64,000 nucleotides of DNA. Origin: Leucaena leucocephala (taxonomy: Eukaryota > Streptophyta > Magnoliopsida > Fabales > Fabaceae). The notes beneath the pieces were generated by a model. The model was not told where the DNA came from, ran no database searches, and saw nothing but the letters and a program-made list of their open reading frames with translations. Shown piece after piece: positions 37,201-48,351 of the stretch. The stretch covers positions 8,533,001 to 8,597,000 of the forward strand of contig CM073535.1 in NCBI GenBank assembly GCA_037074615.1, in the 5' to 3' direction. A program made the translations under genes and the position numbers. Position 1 is the stretch's first letter, and every line of letters begins with the position of its first letter.

Positions 37201-38001
37201 AAGCAACTAAAATAGCCTCAAAGTATGGCGACCATTCAAGTTCGGAAATCTAAGGCAGAAAATTCTTCCAAAATTTACCATAACAAAAAAGCATCGAACT
37301 TGGAAACATGATAATAGGGAACGAGGGAGTGAAGTTTAATGACTTTTTTCTTTTGCAAACGAAGTTTAATCACTTAATAAATAACCAAGATCTCATTGTT
37401 AAATAAACTATCTCTCGCCGTTTAGACAGGGAGACAAAAGTGAAACCTTTATAGAGCTAGTTTACAAGTCATGCGCATGAAAATGAGAAAGGGGAGACTA
37501 CTTTAGAGGAGGGGGAAAAGAACAAAGATTTTATAATGATCAAATTGCAAATTCATCATTGCATAGTTCGTATTTGTGTTTAGCAGCATCACATAAAATA
37601 CCAAGAAAATTAACAAGCTTTACAATTTATATATCTATATGCAAAGCTAAAACCACTATCAACCCACACGTGACTCATTTTCAAACGCCATGCCTCGCAT
37701 AGAAAAAAACCCTTGAATCAACTGATCCTACTATGTCCACTAAATTTGACTAGATTTTTCCGCCAAAACCCAGGGCAACTGAAGCCAATTTTGGTATCCT
37801 TGTTCAAGCGGGAAGTGAATAAAAGTCGATAACACTAACAGGTAACAAGAACACAGACGAAAACAAAAAACGACCTTGGCAAGCGGCTTGAAGGAGGGGC
37901 GACACATCGGCCCAAACGGAGTTGTCGCCGGAGGGAATGGAGGTGAGACCAGGCATGGCCACACCGAAGGCTGCTTCATCATCTGTAGGCTTCTGAGCCA
38001 T
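28201..38001 (-). CDS. NAA35: NAA35/MAK10, auxiliary subunit of NatC acetyltransferase
   Basis: Sixteen exons (minus strand): 38001-37875, 37166-37099, 36791-36636, 36259-36092, 35604-35457, 34810-34731, 33946-33677, 32860-32717, 31805-31671, 31390-31292, 30880-30824, 30577-30376, 30195-30077, 29866-29798, 28940-28842, 28440-28201. All junctions use GT-AG and the phases sum to 726 aa, close to the usual size of the family. The diagnostic Mak10 block IMDPKMDSG opens exon 3, preceded by ELIHGDNFNLFAAMSALE; exon 12 contains WVEEQTYWIAYRFL and FELELYSLHDYCMVYWY. NAA35 holds the catalytic subunit NAA30 and NAA38 on the ribosome in NatC, which acetylates Met-hydrophobic N-termini. It has no catalytic site itself. 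The start is the first Met upstream of the conserved VWADVSPLLQAA. No stop interrupts any exon. Introns contain several transposon remnants. The acceptor of exon 12 could lie a few codons downstream. Confidence 0.93.
28570..28820 (+). repeat. LTR-like fragment in NAA35 intron 15
   Basis: It contains AGAGTTAGTTGAAGTTAGTTA, a pyrimidine-rich CTCTCTCTGTTCC stretch and a TATACC/AATATAAAGG end, resembling the U3-R-U5 of a small copia LTR. There is no partner and no target duplication was found. It resembles in style the candidate at 34336-34650. Confidence 0.3.
29238..29410 (-). mobile_element. SINE-like element in NAA35 intron 14
   Basis: On the minus strand it runs from GGTCGATATCTCACAAGGAT through a B-box-like GTGTTGAATTCTC to an A-rich tail (GATCAAGAAAAAAAAGG). 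This is the arrangement of a tRNA-derived plant SINE. It is antisense-neutral, since it lies in the same orientation as the host gene. The A-box is not convincing. Confidence 0.45.
34336..34650 (+). repeat. Candidate solo LTR in NAA35 intron 6
   Basis: It starts TGTTAGTTATCTACTAGCC, contains a TATA-like CTATAAAAGGCTTGATC about 110 bases in, and ends in a CT-rich stretch and ATATCA. TG...CA ends and an internal TATA fit a copia LTR. A convincing 5-bp duplication is not visible. Confidence 0.5.
34960..35215 (-). mobile_element. Retroelement remnant with primer-binding site in intron 5
   Basis: On the minus strand GTGGTATCAGAGCTGG (34981-34996) is a tRNA-Met primer site preceded by LTR-like sequence running from about 35215. 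Only the LTR edge and the start of the leader remain, so it is a TRIM or truncated copia remnant. It lies sense to NAA35. Confidence 0.5.
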
Positions 38002-38938
38002 ACGTTGAAGAAGCTTCCTCCGAGCTTATTATATTGTTCTCCGCCACCAACAGTTTCAAGGTCTTTTCAGTGTAACACAGAACTCTTCACTCTCTTCAGG
38101 CCAGGGTCGCCCACTCGAGCTTGGTGCGGAACATGGTGGAGTGAGCGCCAAGGCCAAGGGGCTTTAGGGTACAACCAGGGTCGGGATGATGGATCGGGTC
38201 AAAGGATCCGCTTTTCATTTTCCTTTTTTTCCCTCATTTTTTATTAATAATTAGGTTTTACTAATTAAATAATGAATAAATATTAATTTAATAATTTTAT
38301 TTTAAATAATATAATTTATAATATATAAAATAGAATAATATGATCAACTACAAAAAAATATTATACCAAATTAAAATATAAATAAATATACTTTTAGCTT
38401 TTTTAAGTATAAAGAATTATAATAAAAAATATAATTGATTATATTTTAGGAAAATCCTATTAAAATATTTTTTGGAATTCAAAATTTAAAATAGTGACGC
38501 TAATTTTCAAAATCCCAAATCAATATTCATCAATATCATCATTTTCCAAGTGTTGAAATTATAAAATAAAAGGGTTGTTATAAATGGTGTTAATGAAATT
38601 GTGAAATTCCTTAGAATTGTCCTAAATGTAGTAAGGAGTGTAATAAATGATTTAGAACATGACCCTCTTGTATTTTCCTACGTGTTAAAAATGAAAAAAG
38701 TTATTATAAATAGCATTGATAATTGAAGTGCATGTACAAGAGCAGGAGCATAGTCAGATCAGTTCGGGTGGAGAAAGCTCAAAATAAGAAAAGTCTAATA
38801 GTAGTAGCTTCATCCTATGACCCCTCTGGAAAGCTCTTCAAGCCCTCATTTCATTCCAGCTGATAGCATGCTGGATACTTAGCAAGCCAAGAAGCCAACT
38901 GCCATTTATTCTACTAGGGGATTTGAATAGATATTTTA
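38002..38938. other. NAA35 promoter region and AT-rich spacer
   Basis: The first about 200 bases are GC-richer and likely carry the NAA35 5' UTR and promoter. TTAGGGT at 38164 is a telo-box-like core often seen near plant translation-related genes. From 38240 on the DNA is AT-rich without features. Confidence 0.45.
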
Positions 38939-39612
38939 GGATCGTTTGATTTAGCTTTTAATTAGATAAGATTTTATAGAGAATAAGTGAAACTCTTATA
39001 TAAAAAATAATTTTGAATAAAATAAGTATTTTGATAATTATTATCATAATAAATTTTATAATTTATAAATTATTAGAAAGAATCTGAGATAAAAAATAAA
39101 TAAAAAAATAATTACTATTTAATGGTCATCATATTCATCCCGTCTTAGCTTACACTCAATACCTCCATTTCCTTCCATCTTCTCCTTTGACCTTCCTCAT
39201 ATCCTCTTCATATATTTCTAGCAACAGTGAACAATGAGCGACATAGCAATGACAATGGAAGTGAGCAGAGATGAAGTGACGGCTATGATGACAATCTCTA
39301 CAAATTTGTCATCATCGTCTCCCATCATTGGCGACCAGTGACAACCTTTGCAAACTAATGACAATGGACTACAAAGACAATAACGATGGACAGTGATGAT
39401 AGAGAGGGAAAAAAAGATATAGACAAAATTATCATTAAACAACTCAATAAGTTTTTTTCTTCATCTATAAGCTATTCACATCAACTTATTCAAAATTATA
39501 ATTTAGTCTATAAACTCTTTTAAATATTAAAAAATTATTTATTTTATTTTTTTTAATAATTTAGTCTAAAAAAAATTTTAAACTATAGTTTGTCAGTTAA
39601 CTAAACAAGCAC
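38939..39612. mobile_element. Tourist/PIF-Harbinger-like element, TTA target duplication
   Basis: The left end GGATCGTTTGATTTAGC and the right end, inverse of TTAACTAAACAAGCAC, are similar. TTA flanks both sides (38936-38938 and 39613-39615), the 3-bp site of PIF/Harbinger elements. The core at 39120-39400 carries short GACAATG-type direct repeats. No transposase is present. Confidence 0.68.
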
Positions 39613-40105
39613 TTAATTAAAGTGAGAAAAAAAAAGGATCATACCAGATATAAGGAAAAGGGAAAGCAACGAGAATATGAGCTCCCGAGAAGTAATTTGA
39701 GGGGCCAAGCGCTGGTGCTTGCTGCCAGAACCTCCACTAGAGATAAAAACTCCACTTTGCTTGTGTTATTTAAGTATATGGGAGATATCCTAATATTTTT
39801 ACTAAAATTGCATGTCCTATTCCATTATTTCTCACTCTCAAGTTTCGAAAACCTTAAATTGATTAATTAAAAAAAGCATATCCTAATGTTACTTAAATCT
39901 CATGAATAAAAATTAGGATAGTCATTAGTAACAAAAATTAGATATTAATGATCGTGTTGGAAACTTTTTTTAGACGATTTGGTGCGTTAAGCACAGGGTT
40001 GACAAGTTAAACACAAGAGTCTAGAAATCATTCTGTGCAAAACAGCTCATTGACAGGTTAGGTATAGATAATGGTGCGTTAAGTACAAGACTTAATGCGT
40101 CAAGG
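39613..40105. other. AT-rich spacer
   Basis: No supported gene. The stretch 39955-40105 contains three copies of a GCGTTAAG/GCGTCAAG motif (near 39983, 40075 and 40096). Similar ATGCGTTTAATAAA and CGTTAATTAGGAC motifs occur after 41060, so these may be the two flanks of an element into which 40106-41010 inserted. Confidence 0.4.
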
Positions 40106-41010
40106 GCCCCTTTGGTTCCTGAAACAGATGGAAGGGAAAAAGGAAATCCGTCGTTTGGTTGACTGAATTGCACACTTTTAACGCTATGTTTGGTAGTATA
40201 ATTTTTTTTTATAGAATTAAAAGTAAAATTAAGCTAAAAATAAATTTTAAAAATTTATTTGGTAGAATAGAAATAATATAAAATTGATATATATTTTTTT
40301 TAATTTAAAATAAAATAGTTTAAAATATTTTTTTATAATATTGAAAGAATTAAAGTAATCTAAGAATTTTATAATTAGGATAAAATAATTTAAAAATATT
40401 TATTTCTATTTTTATTATATCAATTTTTAATTTTTTTAATAAAATTGAAATAACCTAAAATATTAAAAATAGAAATTATTTCTATCGTATAAAATAAAAT
40501 AAGTAAAAAAATTTATTTCTATTTCCAATCTATCAAACATGTCATGAGGAAAAATAGTTTTCCACCCTTTTTTTTTGGTGGGATCCGATTTTCTAGCCTA
40601 GTAAATTCCCACATGGTCCCTTCATCTTCTTCCTTATCATTCAGCGTGTCGGTGGCTGTTCCGCACTCACCCACAAGCGTTCATCTCCCTTGCTCATTCA
40701 TCTCCACAATCGTCCATAGATCCGAGCCTTCGACCTCCGTTTGTTTGAATAAACCGTGACAAGAGATGATCCCAGTTGAAGAGGTTCGCCGGAGGGGAGA
40801 TGTCCAATGGTGTACTAAATATTTATAAAGGATAATATGGCCATTTACTTGTTTTTCCTATTTATTTTTATTCTATCAAACAAATTTTCCCTTCAACCTA
40901 TGTTCCTTTTCATTGGCAACCAAACGTTTATTGGGTCGATAATTTTTCATTCTTTTCCTTTTTGTTCCTTTACCTTTCTTTCTATTCCATCCCTTTCCAG
41001 GAACTAAGTG
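40106..41010. mobile_element. Composite of nested TIR elements
   Basis: GGTTCCTGAAACAGATGGAAG near 40113 faces the inverse of CCATCCCTTTCCAGGAAC near 40988. Just inside, CGTTTGGTTGACTGAAT (40152) faces the inverse of TTGGCAACCAAACG (40915). Inside those, 40178-40545 has ends ATGTTTGGTAGTATA versus inverse CAATCTATCAAACAT. Three nested pairs suggest serial insertions. A 71-codon frame at 40544-40759 in the core has no recognised domain. Confidence 0.5.
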
Positions 41011-41732
41011 TAATGAAATAGTCAAAATCAAGTAGATGAATAGAATTATTAATGTGTTGGAGGCAAGGGTTAATGCGTTTAATAAAAGTTTATACAAAGG
41101 CAATTTTGACACTCAAGCTTATTAACTCGTTAATTAGGACAAGGCAATAAACTCATTAAGTATTTTTTTTAAAAAAAAAAACTAACGCGTAAACAAAAAC
41201 AAGATTTGACAAAGGGTAAAACAAATGGTTTGGCTAATACAAATACACAGGCATTTTGAAAAGTCTTCTTCAAAATAATAATTTAGCCAAAAAAAGTATT
41301 ACAAATTATTTTTGTTGACTAATACAAATGATTTGGCCATAGCTTCTAGCAAATTGAACCCTCTATATTGATAAATTCATACATCTAAAAAGGCAATAAT
41401 ATGAAATGGCATAATCATATATGTTAGATTCACATCTCTTCTTAAAAAAATTATTTCTATCTTTAATATAAGATTTAATTAATTTTTTTTAATAGATTAA
41501 GATAATTAAGTAAATCAGTTCATTATTACTAATATACGAACTAATTAATTAATTTAAATAAATTAATAAATATTTAATATGAATTTATCTTAAAAGGTTA
41601 TATTTAATCATTATTAATTGATTTATTTAATTTTATTAATTTATTTAAAAATTAACTAATTTTCATATTAAATATTAAAAAGAGAGTATATCAATCTTAA
41701 GTCTTTTTCTAGATGTACTATATATAGAAGAT
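41011..41732. other. 3' flank of VAMP71 gene
   Basis: AT-rich DNA. A possible further Stowaway-like copy lies at about 41451-41690, with ends ATTTCTATCTTTAATATAAG and inverse TATTAAATATTAAAAAGAGAG. It is weaker than the other copies. Presumably it includes the VAMP71 3' UTR. Confidence 0.4.
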
Positions 41733-44290
41733 TCATATTAAACTTAAATTTCTATGGAGGTGGTCATCATGTCTATCACCATGCCCATGGCAAAGAAATA
41801 CGAGCATGATGCATAGGATGATGATGAAGACAAAGACAAGAATAGCCCTGCAAGAAAAAAAAATACACTAAACAGTTATTAACCTAGTCATTATCGGGTA
41901 ACATCAAAATATTCTTTTAAAAATTTACCCCTTTAATTTTACAAATTTTTATTTTAATGTTTAAACTTGTGTCTTTTTCAGTCCTTTAACCTTAACACTA
42001 TGAATTTTATTAACAAAAACTACCACTATTGAAATTTTAAATATTAACAAAATATTCTCAAATATTGATATATTAAATTTAATTTTAAAAAATAATAATA
42101 GATTACACAAAAATTATCATTTGAGATTAATAATATTAGAGTTAGAGGATTGATGAAAAGCTGCTTTATAAAATTAAAGAATCTAAGTGAAACTTTATAT
42201 AAAATTGGAGGATTAATGGGTGCTTTTGTTTGCACTTGTATAAAGTAATATTAAAATGAGAAAATTACTTTTAGGTCTTATGTAAAATAATTTATTATTT
42301 AAAGATCCTACTATATTTTTAAAATATTATCAAGTTTTAAGGGACTAATAATGGGTAAGATATTTGAAAAGATACCCTTATCTTACTTTTATTAGTAAAT
42401 AGATGAGTATTTATTGATAACTTAAAATAAAATATTTAATAAATAGAAGTGTGTTCATTGTTGACAACTCATTCAATTAGAATATCTATTTGTCAAATAT
42501 CTCACTTTAAGTTATGAATCAAGCATCTTCTACTTGTCAATGAAAATAAAGGTATTTTTTTACAATTGAAATCTTCTCCCTACATGTTCTTGGGATTTTA
42601 TAATAATTTAGAGATTTTATGGGATCTATAAATAATAGATTGTCTTATATGAAACCGGAGAGTAATTTTCCCCATTAGAATTACTTACGTAAGCCTGAAA
42701 TTTCTCCACCAAAGGGTATTTTTGTAACGACGGGAATGTCTTTTGAAACGAACAGCATTTCCTTGCATTGCTGAAGTTTTCTCCACAAGCAGAGCCAAGC
42801 GGTCTCCTCTCCCTAATACTTTCTCAATGTTGTCTATCATTACAGTTCGTACCTATACATTGTAATCACTATTCACGTCACAACAACTTGATTATTGTTT
42901 AATTTTTAAAAATCATATATATTATTCCTCCAATTTTTAATATATAACACATTTAATTAATTTAATTAAATTAAAAAAATTAATTAAATTAATTAATATG
43001 ATGTACTTTTTATAAAATTATTTTAATAATCTTCTTTAACTCCCTTTCTCTTTCTATTTTTTATTATTGTTAAAAAATTATTAATAGGGATAATTTAAAA
43101 AAAATTGATAAATATAAAAAATATATTTTATATTTATTATTAATATTAACTTTTTAATTAAATATTATATTAAAGATCGATTATCACAGTTTAGATATAT
43201 TTCTCCCACTTACTCAATTTACCAAATAAATTGGGCAGAATTTCAGTGAAGGGCTAGAGAAACAACTTAATTCCCATTCACCCCAAAAGATTATGAAATT
43301 TTAGTAAAGTATTGATGGATATAACTGAAATTATGTTTTGATGGTAAGGACATTTTAGTCATTTACCATCAAAACATAATTTCATTTTTATCCCTTAATA
43401 TTTTTCTAAAATTTCATATTCTTTTAAGAGTGAATGGAAATTAAGTTGTTATTCTAGCACATACTGAAATTCTCCCAATAAATTAATTAACTAGAATGGA
43501 ACTTTGGGATTTTGCATGGGAAATGCATGCTTACTTGAGTCATCTCGCCTTTGAGACGATTCAACCTATCTGCGTTAGGGTCAGTGGAATAGAAATCCAT
43601 TTGCTGGCTGAGGATTCTGGAGAAGTCATCATTCATGGCGTAAGCAGGAGCTGATTGAATTGCTCTACCATATGTCTTCACAAACTTTTTATGGATGTCT
43701 TCCATAAATGCAAATGCCATCCTTCCTGCTCCAAACAAATTAAATATAATCTATAATATAAAAATATATTTTTAAATATTTTTCTCTCATTATTAAATCA
43801 TTTAATTATGTTATATTAACATCATTAATCCTTATAACTTTTCTCTGCAAGCACTATTAGTACTTGTTTAGAAACTAATTGTGATAACATAGCAAAATTA
43901 AAGGCTTTATTAAAGTAAAACGAAGGATACCAAATTAAAAATAAAAAAAATTATAGGTATTTACAAAATAGTTTTCCCAAAAAAAAATTCTAATTAAACA
44001 CCAAAAGTTATATTTTCATAAAACAAAAGGGAATTGAAGAAGGGGAAAAGCTTACTTCCAAAGGCGTGATCAGCCATGCAAAGAAGAGTGAGGCCATCGG
44101 TTCTGTTAACATGAAAAGCGTAACGATCATGAGAATAAGAGACATTGCTATCTTCTTGAAGGTTGCCTCTATTATCATTAATCTTATCCAGTATCTGTTT
44201 GGCGATGACGCTTGCATTACTCTGATGAAACGCACTAAACTCAGCCAAAACGACGACACCCCTCGCCACCATTCCATACAATATCCCCAT
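41733..44290 (-). CDS. VAMP71-type R-SNARE (longin SNARE), 4 exons, 234 aa
   Basis: Inferred exons are 44290-44056, 43725-43535, 42852-42689 and 41847-41733, all GT-AG, phases joining to 234 aa. Exon 1 starts MGILYGMVARGVVVLAEFSA, the longin-domain N-terminus of plant VAMP711-714. It continues SYSHDRYAFHVNRTDGLTLL, and exon 2 gives FMEDIHKKFVKTYG and YAMNDDFSRILSQQM. Exon 3 is the R-SNARE motif, with the zero-layer Arg in EKVLGRGDRLALLVEKT and WWRNFRLT before the membrane. Exon 4 encodes one transmembrane helix (AILVFVFIIILCIMLVFL) ending CHG. Plant VAMP71 proteins drive fusion of vesicles with the vacuole/tonoplast and late endosomes. The tail after CHG (HGDRHDDHLHRNLSLI) is longer and more His-rich than in typical members. 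Intron 2 holds a Stowaway-like MITE and a long hairpin. The gene appears intact. Confidence 0.92.
42923..43190. mobile_element. Stowaway-like MITE copy D
   Basis: It starts TATTCCTCCAATTTTTAATAT after TA and has the same internal blocks as 15131-15391 (CTTTAACTCCC, ATTGTTAAAAAATTATTAATAG, ATATATTTTATATTTA). The right end (ATATTAAAGATCGATTATC) is eroded. It lies in intron 2 of VAMP71. Confidence 0.65.
43222..43489. mobile_element. Near-perfect foldback element in VAMP71 intron 2
   Basis: Two arms of about 120 bp are inverted copies of each other around a loop of about 15 bases (GGACATTTTAGTCAT at 43348-43362). The left arm has GGGCAGAATTTCAGT, AACAACTTAATTCCCATTC and GAAATTATGTTTTGATGG. The right arm has the inverses, ending AATTCTCCC. 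An RNA copy would form a long hairpin. No coding content. Confidence 0.88.
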
Positions 44291-46101
44291 TATCCACTTC
44301 TGATGATGACGAAGAAGCTTTGGAGATCCTCGTCAATGGCGGCCAGGGGCTCGTACGTGAATCCGAACCTTGAAGACGAAGCAATGATGATGAGTCCCAT
44401 TTTGATTTGGTTTTGATCTGTTTTCGGGGAAATGCGACAGGGAGGAAATTGAAACTAATTTCTTTTTTGCTTCTTCCTTCTTTCTTTTGTTAGGCTCTAC
44501 GGATTTAGAAAATCGCAGACACCATTTCTTATATGGCAAATGGAAAATGGATGGACACTAATATCTAGGGCTAATATAACAATGATATCGCAATTGAGAC
44601 TATGTGAAAGTTAATATGGATAATAAATATAATATATATAGTTTTATATTTATTAATTTATTCTTAAATTACTCTTATTGGTATCCCATAAACAATAATC
44701 AAGAAAAAATTAAAAAAAAATAATTATATTATTTTTTAAAAAATTAAAATATATTATATATTAATTAACCATTTTAATCTAATTAAATTAGTTAAATATA
44801 AAAAAATTATTTTAAGTACATATTATATATGTTTGGAAACATGTTAAAAATGAGTTTTTGTAACTTTTAAGACAAAATAATTCTTTAATTGATCAGATTT
44901 TCAAACACATTCTAAATTATTCATTTACTCTTCTCTTTACACAATAGAGAAGAAACTTGATCTCATTTTTGTGATCGATTTTAGGATAAGTAGCATTCTA
45001 TATTATGATACTATTTATCGAAAGCATATAATACATTAATCTTATTTATAATGAATCCAATTTTACGATGCTATTTTCTAGTTGTAAATAATACCCAAAT
45101 ATTATTTATGATATATTTGACATCATGATGTTATTTAACTAGTGCATTCAATACTTTCTTATTTTATTTTTTAGTTATATCTAGCATCTTAATTTAATTT
45201 ATAATTTAAAATATTAGAAATATCGGGAGAATAATACCAAGATATTAAATATACTATAAATAAAATTAATGTATTAAATATAAATAAAAAATAATATAGA
45301 GTGGTATTAAATTTTTTTTATTAAACATATATATAACTTTTTATTCAAGGCTTACGGTCAAGTTATATTGGGATAAACTAACATTTTTGTGTGTGGCTAA
45401 AGACAAAGTTACTTTATCTTTGATTCTATTTTATTTATTTGTGTTGGAGAGGTGTGATTTGAGCCCCATGTTCACGTGATCTGCCTTGTAAAGTAAGAAT
45501 TTTGCTTAGCTTGGCATTTTTGTTGGTTAGCTCCCACCATTCATTCTTTCACTTTTCATCCCTTTTTCTTGTGCTTTCGCTACCTTCCGTAACAACTTCA
45601 CTGTCCCTCGCTTGGTTCCCTCGTGAACCCCAAAAAGGAATTTACATTATACTCCTCCCTAGGCATGATATAAAAGTTAATATGTAATATAAATTCTATT
45701 ATAAATTAAATTTTAGAAGAATATAATATTTTATTCATTTTGTTTTCTGTCTAAGTATATGAATATATTTTTTATATTTATAAAAATATTGTTTATTTCA
45801 TTTTTATTAATAACATTTTTTATATATAAAAACGATTTATGAAGAAATTTTTCATACCAAAATTTATGGATAATTAAAAGAACAGAGATATGGAGCTAAA
45901 TTCTAATATTTCTTTAAAATATATTCATAAATATCACTTCAAATTTCGTGCAAGTCAAATATCATATTATAATTCAGTGTTTAAAATTATTGAGCTAGGC
46001 GTCATCACCAATACTTCGGGTCCCAAGATAGAATTACTATGTTTCTTTTTGAAAACCAGCCATATAACAATGAGAAAGTCTTAGTACACCGTATACTATT
46101 A
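44291..46101. other. VAMP71 promoter region and AT-rich spacer
   Basis: 44291-44540 is GC-richer and should contain the VAMP71 5' UTR. From 44600 on the DNA is AT-rich; 44600-44830 has weak Stowaway-like blocks (CAATAATCAAGAAAAAA, TTAATCTAATTAAATTAG). CT-rich DNA at 45520-45630 contains a 61-codon frame without similarity. No gene is supported. Confidence 0.5.
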
Positions 46102-46555
46102 ATTATAGATATATTTAGATAAGAATTTAGAAAATAATTTATAAAAAAATTTAGATAATTTTAAAAAAAAAAAGTTTTTAGAAAAAAGCTTACAAAAAAA
46201 ATAGTTCTTAATAAATAAGTATTTAGATAATTATTAATAGAAGGATTTTTATAATTAAAAAATTAACAGAAATTATATGATTTTATTAAAAATATGAGAG
46301 AGAGTAGATAAGGGAGATGAGAGAAGGTGTAAGAAAAGTAACGCTAAAATAATAATTGGGTAGTCCATAAACTTCTTTACTATTCTAGAAGTTAATCTCA
46401 ATACCTTATCTAAAAATTTAGTTTTAAACTATGGTTTAATTCAAAAATATTTTTAGACAAATATAACTATTTATTTTAAAATTTTTCCAAAATAAAGTTT
46501 AGGTCAAAAATCCTTTTAAAACTATAGTTTTCTTTCTTTCCAAACATACACTACA
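46102..46555. mobile_element. TIR element, Tourist/hAT-like
   Basis: GATATATTTAGATAAG on the left faces the inverse of CTTTCCAAACATACAC on the right, with AT-rich inverted subterminal arms. Internal blocks (AATAAGTATTTAGATAATTATTAATAG) parallel the neighbouring element at 46576-47313 and the one at 38939-39612. The duplication is not clear. Confidence 0.45.
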
Positions 46556-46575
46556 TAGATCACACAACAATAATA

Positions 46576-47313
46576 TAGGGCCTATTTGGATTGGCTTTTG
46601 GAGAAGAGTTTATAAAAAAATAACTTAAAAATGATTTTGGATGAGCTCTTCTAAGAAGAGCTCATGTAAAAAAGTTATTCTGAATAAATAAGTGTTTGGA
46701 TGTTTATTACTATAATGATTTTTGTGATTAACAAATTATCGAAAATGTATGAGATAAAATAATAATTAAATAAATAAATTATTGGTCATATTTACTATTC
46801 ATAATCATCCTCATCAGTTCTAAAGAAGTCGACGAGTCAGCCACATAGAAGGAAGAGTATGATAATAGTGACAGAAAAGGAAGAAAACTATTATCCAGAT
46901 CTAGCGAGTGAAAATCATGACACTGGCGACTGAGTCCTTTTGCTCGAGCAAACGTAGCAATTGATACTTCAACTTTTAGAAATAGTGACCACGATGGCAG
47001 AACAGGATGACAATGGCAAGCCTAATGACACCACCGCCTCTTTTGATGCCTAAAAGAAAGAGTGATATCATTGAAAAGGATATAGAAAGAAGAGAGAGAA
47101 TATAAGAAAAGTAAGAAAAAAAATGATTTTTTGATGCCCATAAGTATTTTTTTCATTTTAAAGCTATTCTTAACAGCTTATATAAAATTATAGTTTGACC
47201 CAAAAAAATTTATAAACATTTAATATTATTTATTTAAAAAAAATTAAAACTATACTTTAAGCGAGAAGTCATTTTAAAAATATAGTTTACAGTTTATACA
47301 AACACTCACATAA
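46576..47313. mobile_element. TIR element, Tourist-like, second tandem member
   Basis: The left end GGGCCTATTTGGATTGGCTT and the right end, inverse of TTTATACAAACACTCAC, are related. The internal AAATAAGTGTTTGGATGTTTATTA block matches 46230-46250 and 39020-39035. The core at 46800-47060 is GC-richer but non-coding. Confidence 0.5.
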
Positions 47314-47760
47314 TAATAGATTATATCATACAACAACTAAATGTTTAAATATATTGATAACTAATGAATCTTGTTTAATATTAACTTCATTAGGCACTGT
47401 CTTGGGTCTTCCCCTACTATTTTTAGAGGACTTATACTATCTAATTTATCTTTCTTATGATAGTCTCCAACAACCTTCTTTGTTTATACACTATATATAA
47501 TTACTCTTTTCGTATGTTTTAAGTTAATTACCAGTGGTGTTATTGGATAAAATATTAAATTACTCCAATTAATAAGAAATTAATGTATAACTCAAATGAT
47601 TAAAATTTAAATTTTGTTATTGATGATATGATAATATTATTGATAAATAATTTATAAATATTTTTATAAATGTTTGATGAGTGCCTTGGGACATTCCCAT
47701 GGTGAAACTCACGCGAACTTTTTATTAAAAAATAATAATAAAATACTTTAAGAAGGAGAA
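47314..47760. other. Upstream DNA of the HyPRP gene
   Basis: AT-rich, with no gene or clear repeat. It is the likely promoter region of the downstream single-exon gene. Confidence 0.45.
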
Positions 47761-47766
47761 AATTGC

Positions 47767-47773
47767 TATATAA
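47767..47773 (+). promoter_or_regulatory. TATA box of the HyPRP gene
   Basis: TATATAA lies about 150 bases upstream of the ATG, followed by CT-rich DNA (CTTCTCCTTCTTCTACTTCC) typical of a plant 5' UTR. This puts the start of transcription near 47800. Confidence 0.65.
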
Positions 47774-47916
47774 CTCGACATCTCGTTTCACTCAATTCTA
47801 TATTCATCTTCCATAGAGTCTTTCACTCAAACTTCTCCTTCTTCTACTTCCAGTCAGCCTTCCCTCTCTCTGCAACAGAGTAACTGAGTAAGAGAGAGAA
47901 ACCCAGAAATACTATA

Positions 47917-48351
47917 ATGGAGATCTCCTCCAAGCTTGACATTTGTCTCATCATTTGCTTGCTCATCTTCTCCTCCTCTGTAACTCCCTCTCTGAGCTGC
48001 GCTTACTGCAAGCACAAGGCTCCAAAGAAGCACAAGACGCCGAAACTGCCGCCAATGATGCCACTGCCGCCTCCGGCAACGCCGGCCGAGGCGACTTGCC
48101 CGGTGGACACGGTGAAGCTGGGTGCGTGCGTGGATCTGCTGGGAGGGTTAGTGCATGTAGGGATAGGAAACCCGGTGGTGAACAAGTGTTGTCCGGTGAT
48201 TCAAGGGCTCGTGGACATCGAAGCCGCCGTGTGTCTGTGTACGACGTTGAAACTGAAGCTTCTGAATCTCAACATATATGTGCCTCTCGCTCTTCAGCTT
48301 CTCATCACTTGTGGCAAGATTCCTCCTCCGGGGTACACTTGTTCGCTTTGA
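47917..48351 (+). CDS. Hybrid proline-rich protein (8-cysteine motif), 144 aa
   Basis: A single exon encodes a secreted protein of the DC2.15/ELP-like HyPRP family. Residues 1-28 form a hydrophobic signal peptide (LIICLLIFSSSVTPSLSC). A short basic and Pro-rich linker follows (KHKAPKKHKTPKLPPMMPLP). The C-terminal 8-cysteine motif runs in the order C..C..CC..CxC..C..C: TCPVDTVKLGAC, NKCCPVIQGL, AAVCLCTTLK, LLITCGK and GYTC. The family resembles lipid-transfer proteins in fold and is found in the cell wall or membrane, often responding to stress or development. The ATG is preceded by AATACTATA. Codon use is much GC-richer than the surroundings, normal for this family. Intact; substrate unknown. 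Confidence 0.94.
   Translation: MEISSKLDICLIICLLIFSSSVTPSLSCAYCKHKAPKKHKTPKLPPMMPLPPPATPAEATCPVDTVKLGACVDLLGGLVHVGIGNPVVNKCCPVIQGLVDIEAAVCLCTTLKLKLLNLNIYVPLALQLLITCGKIPPPGYTCSL

Noticed and set aside
37876..38247. 123-aa plus-strand frame at the start of NAA35
   Set aside because: It overlaps exon 1 antisense and continues into the promoter with no domain similarity.
44066..44416. 116-aa plus-strand frame over VAMP71 exon 1
   Set aside because: Antisense shadow of the longin-domain exon.
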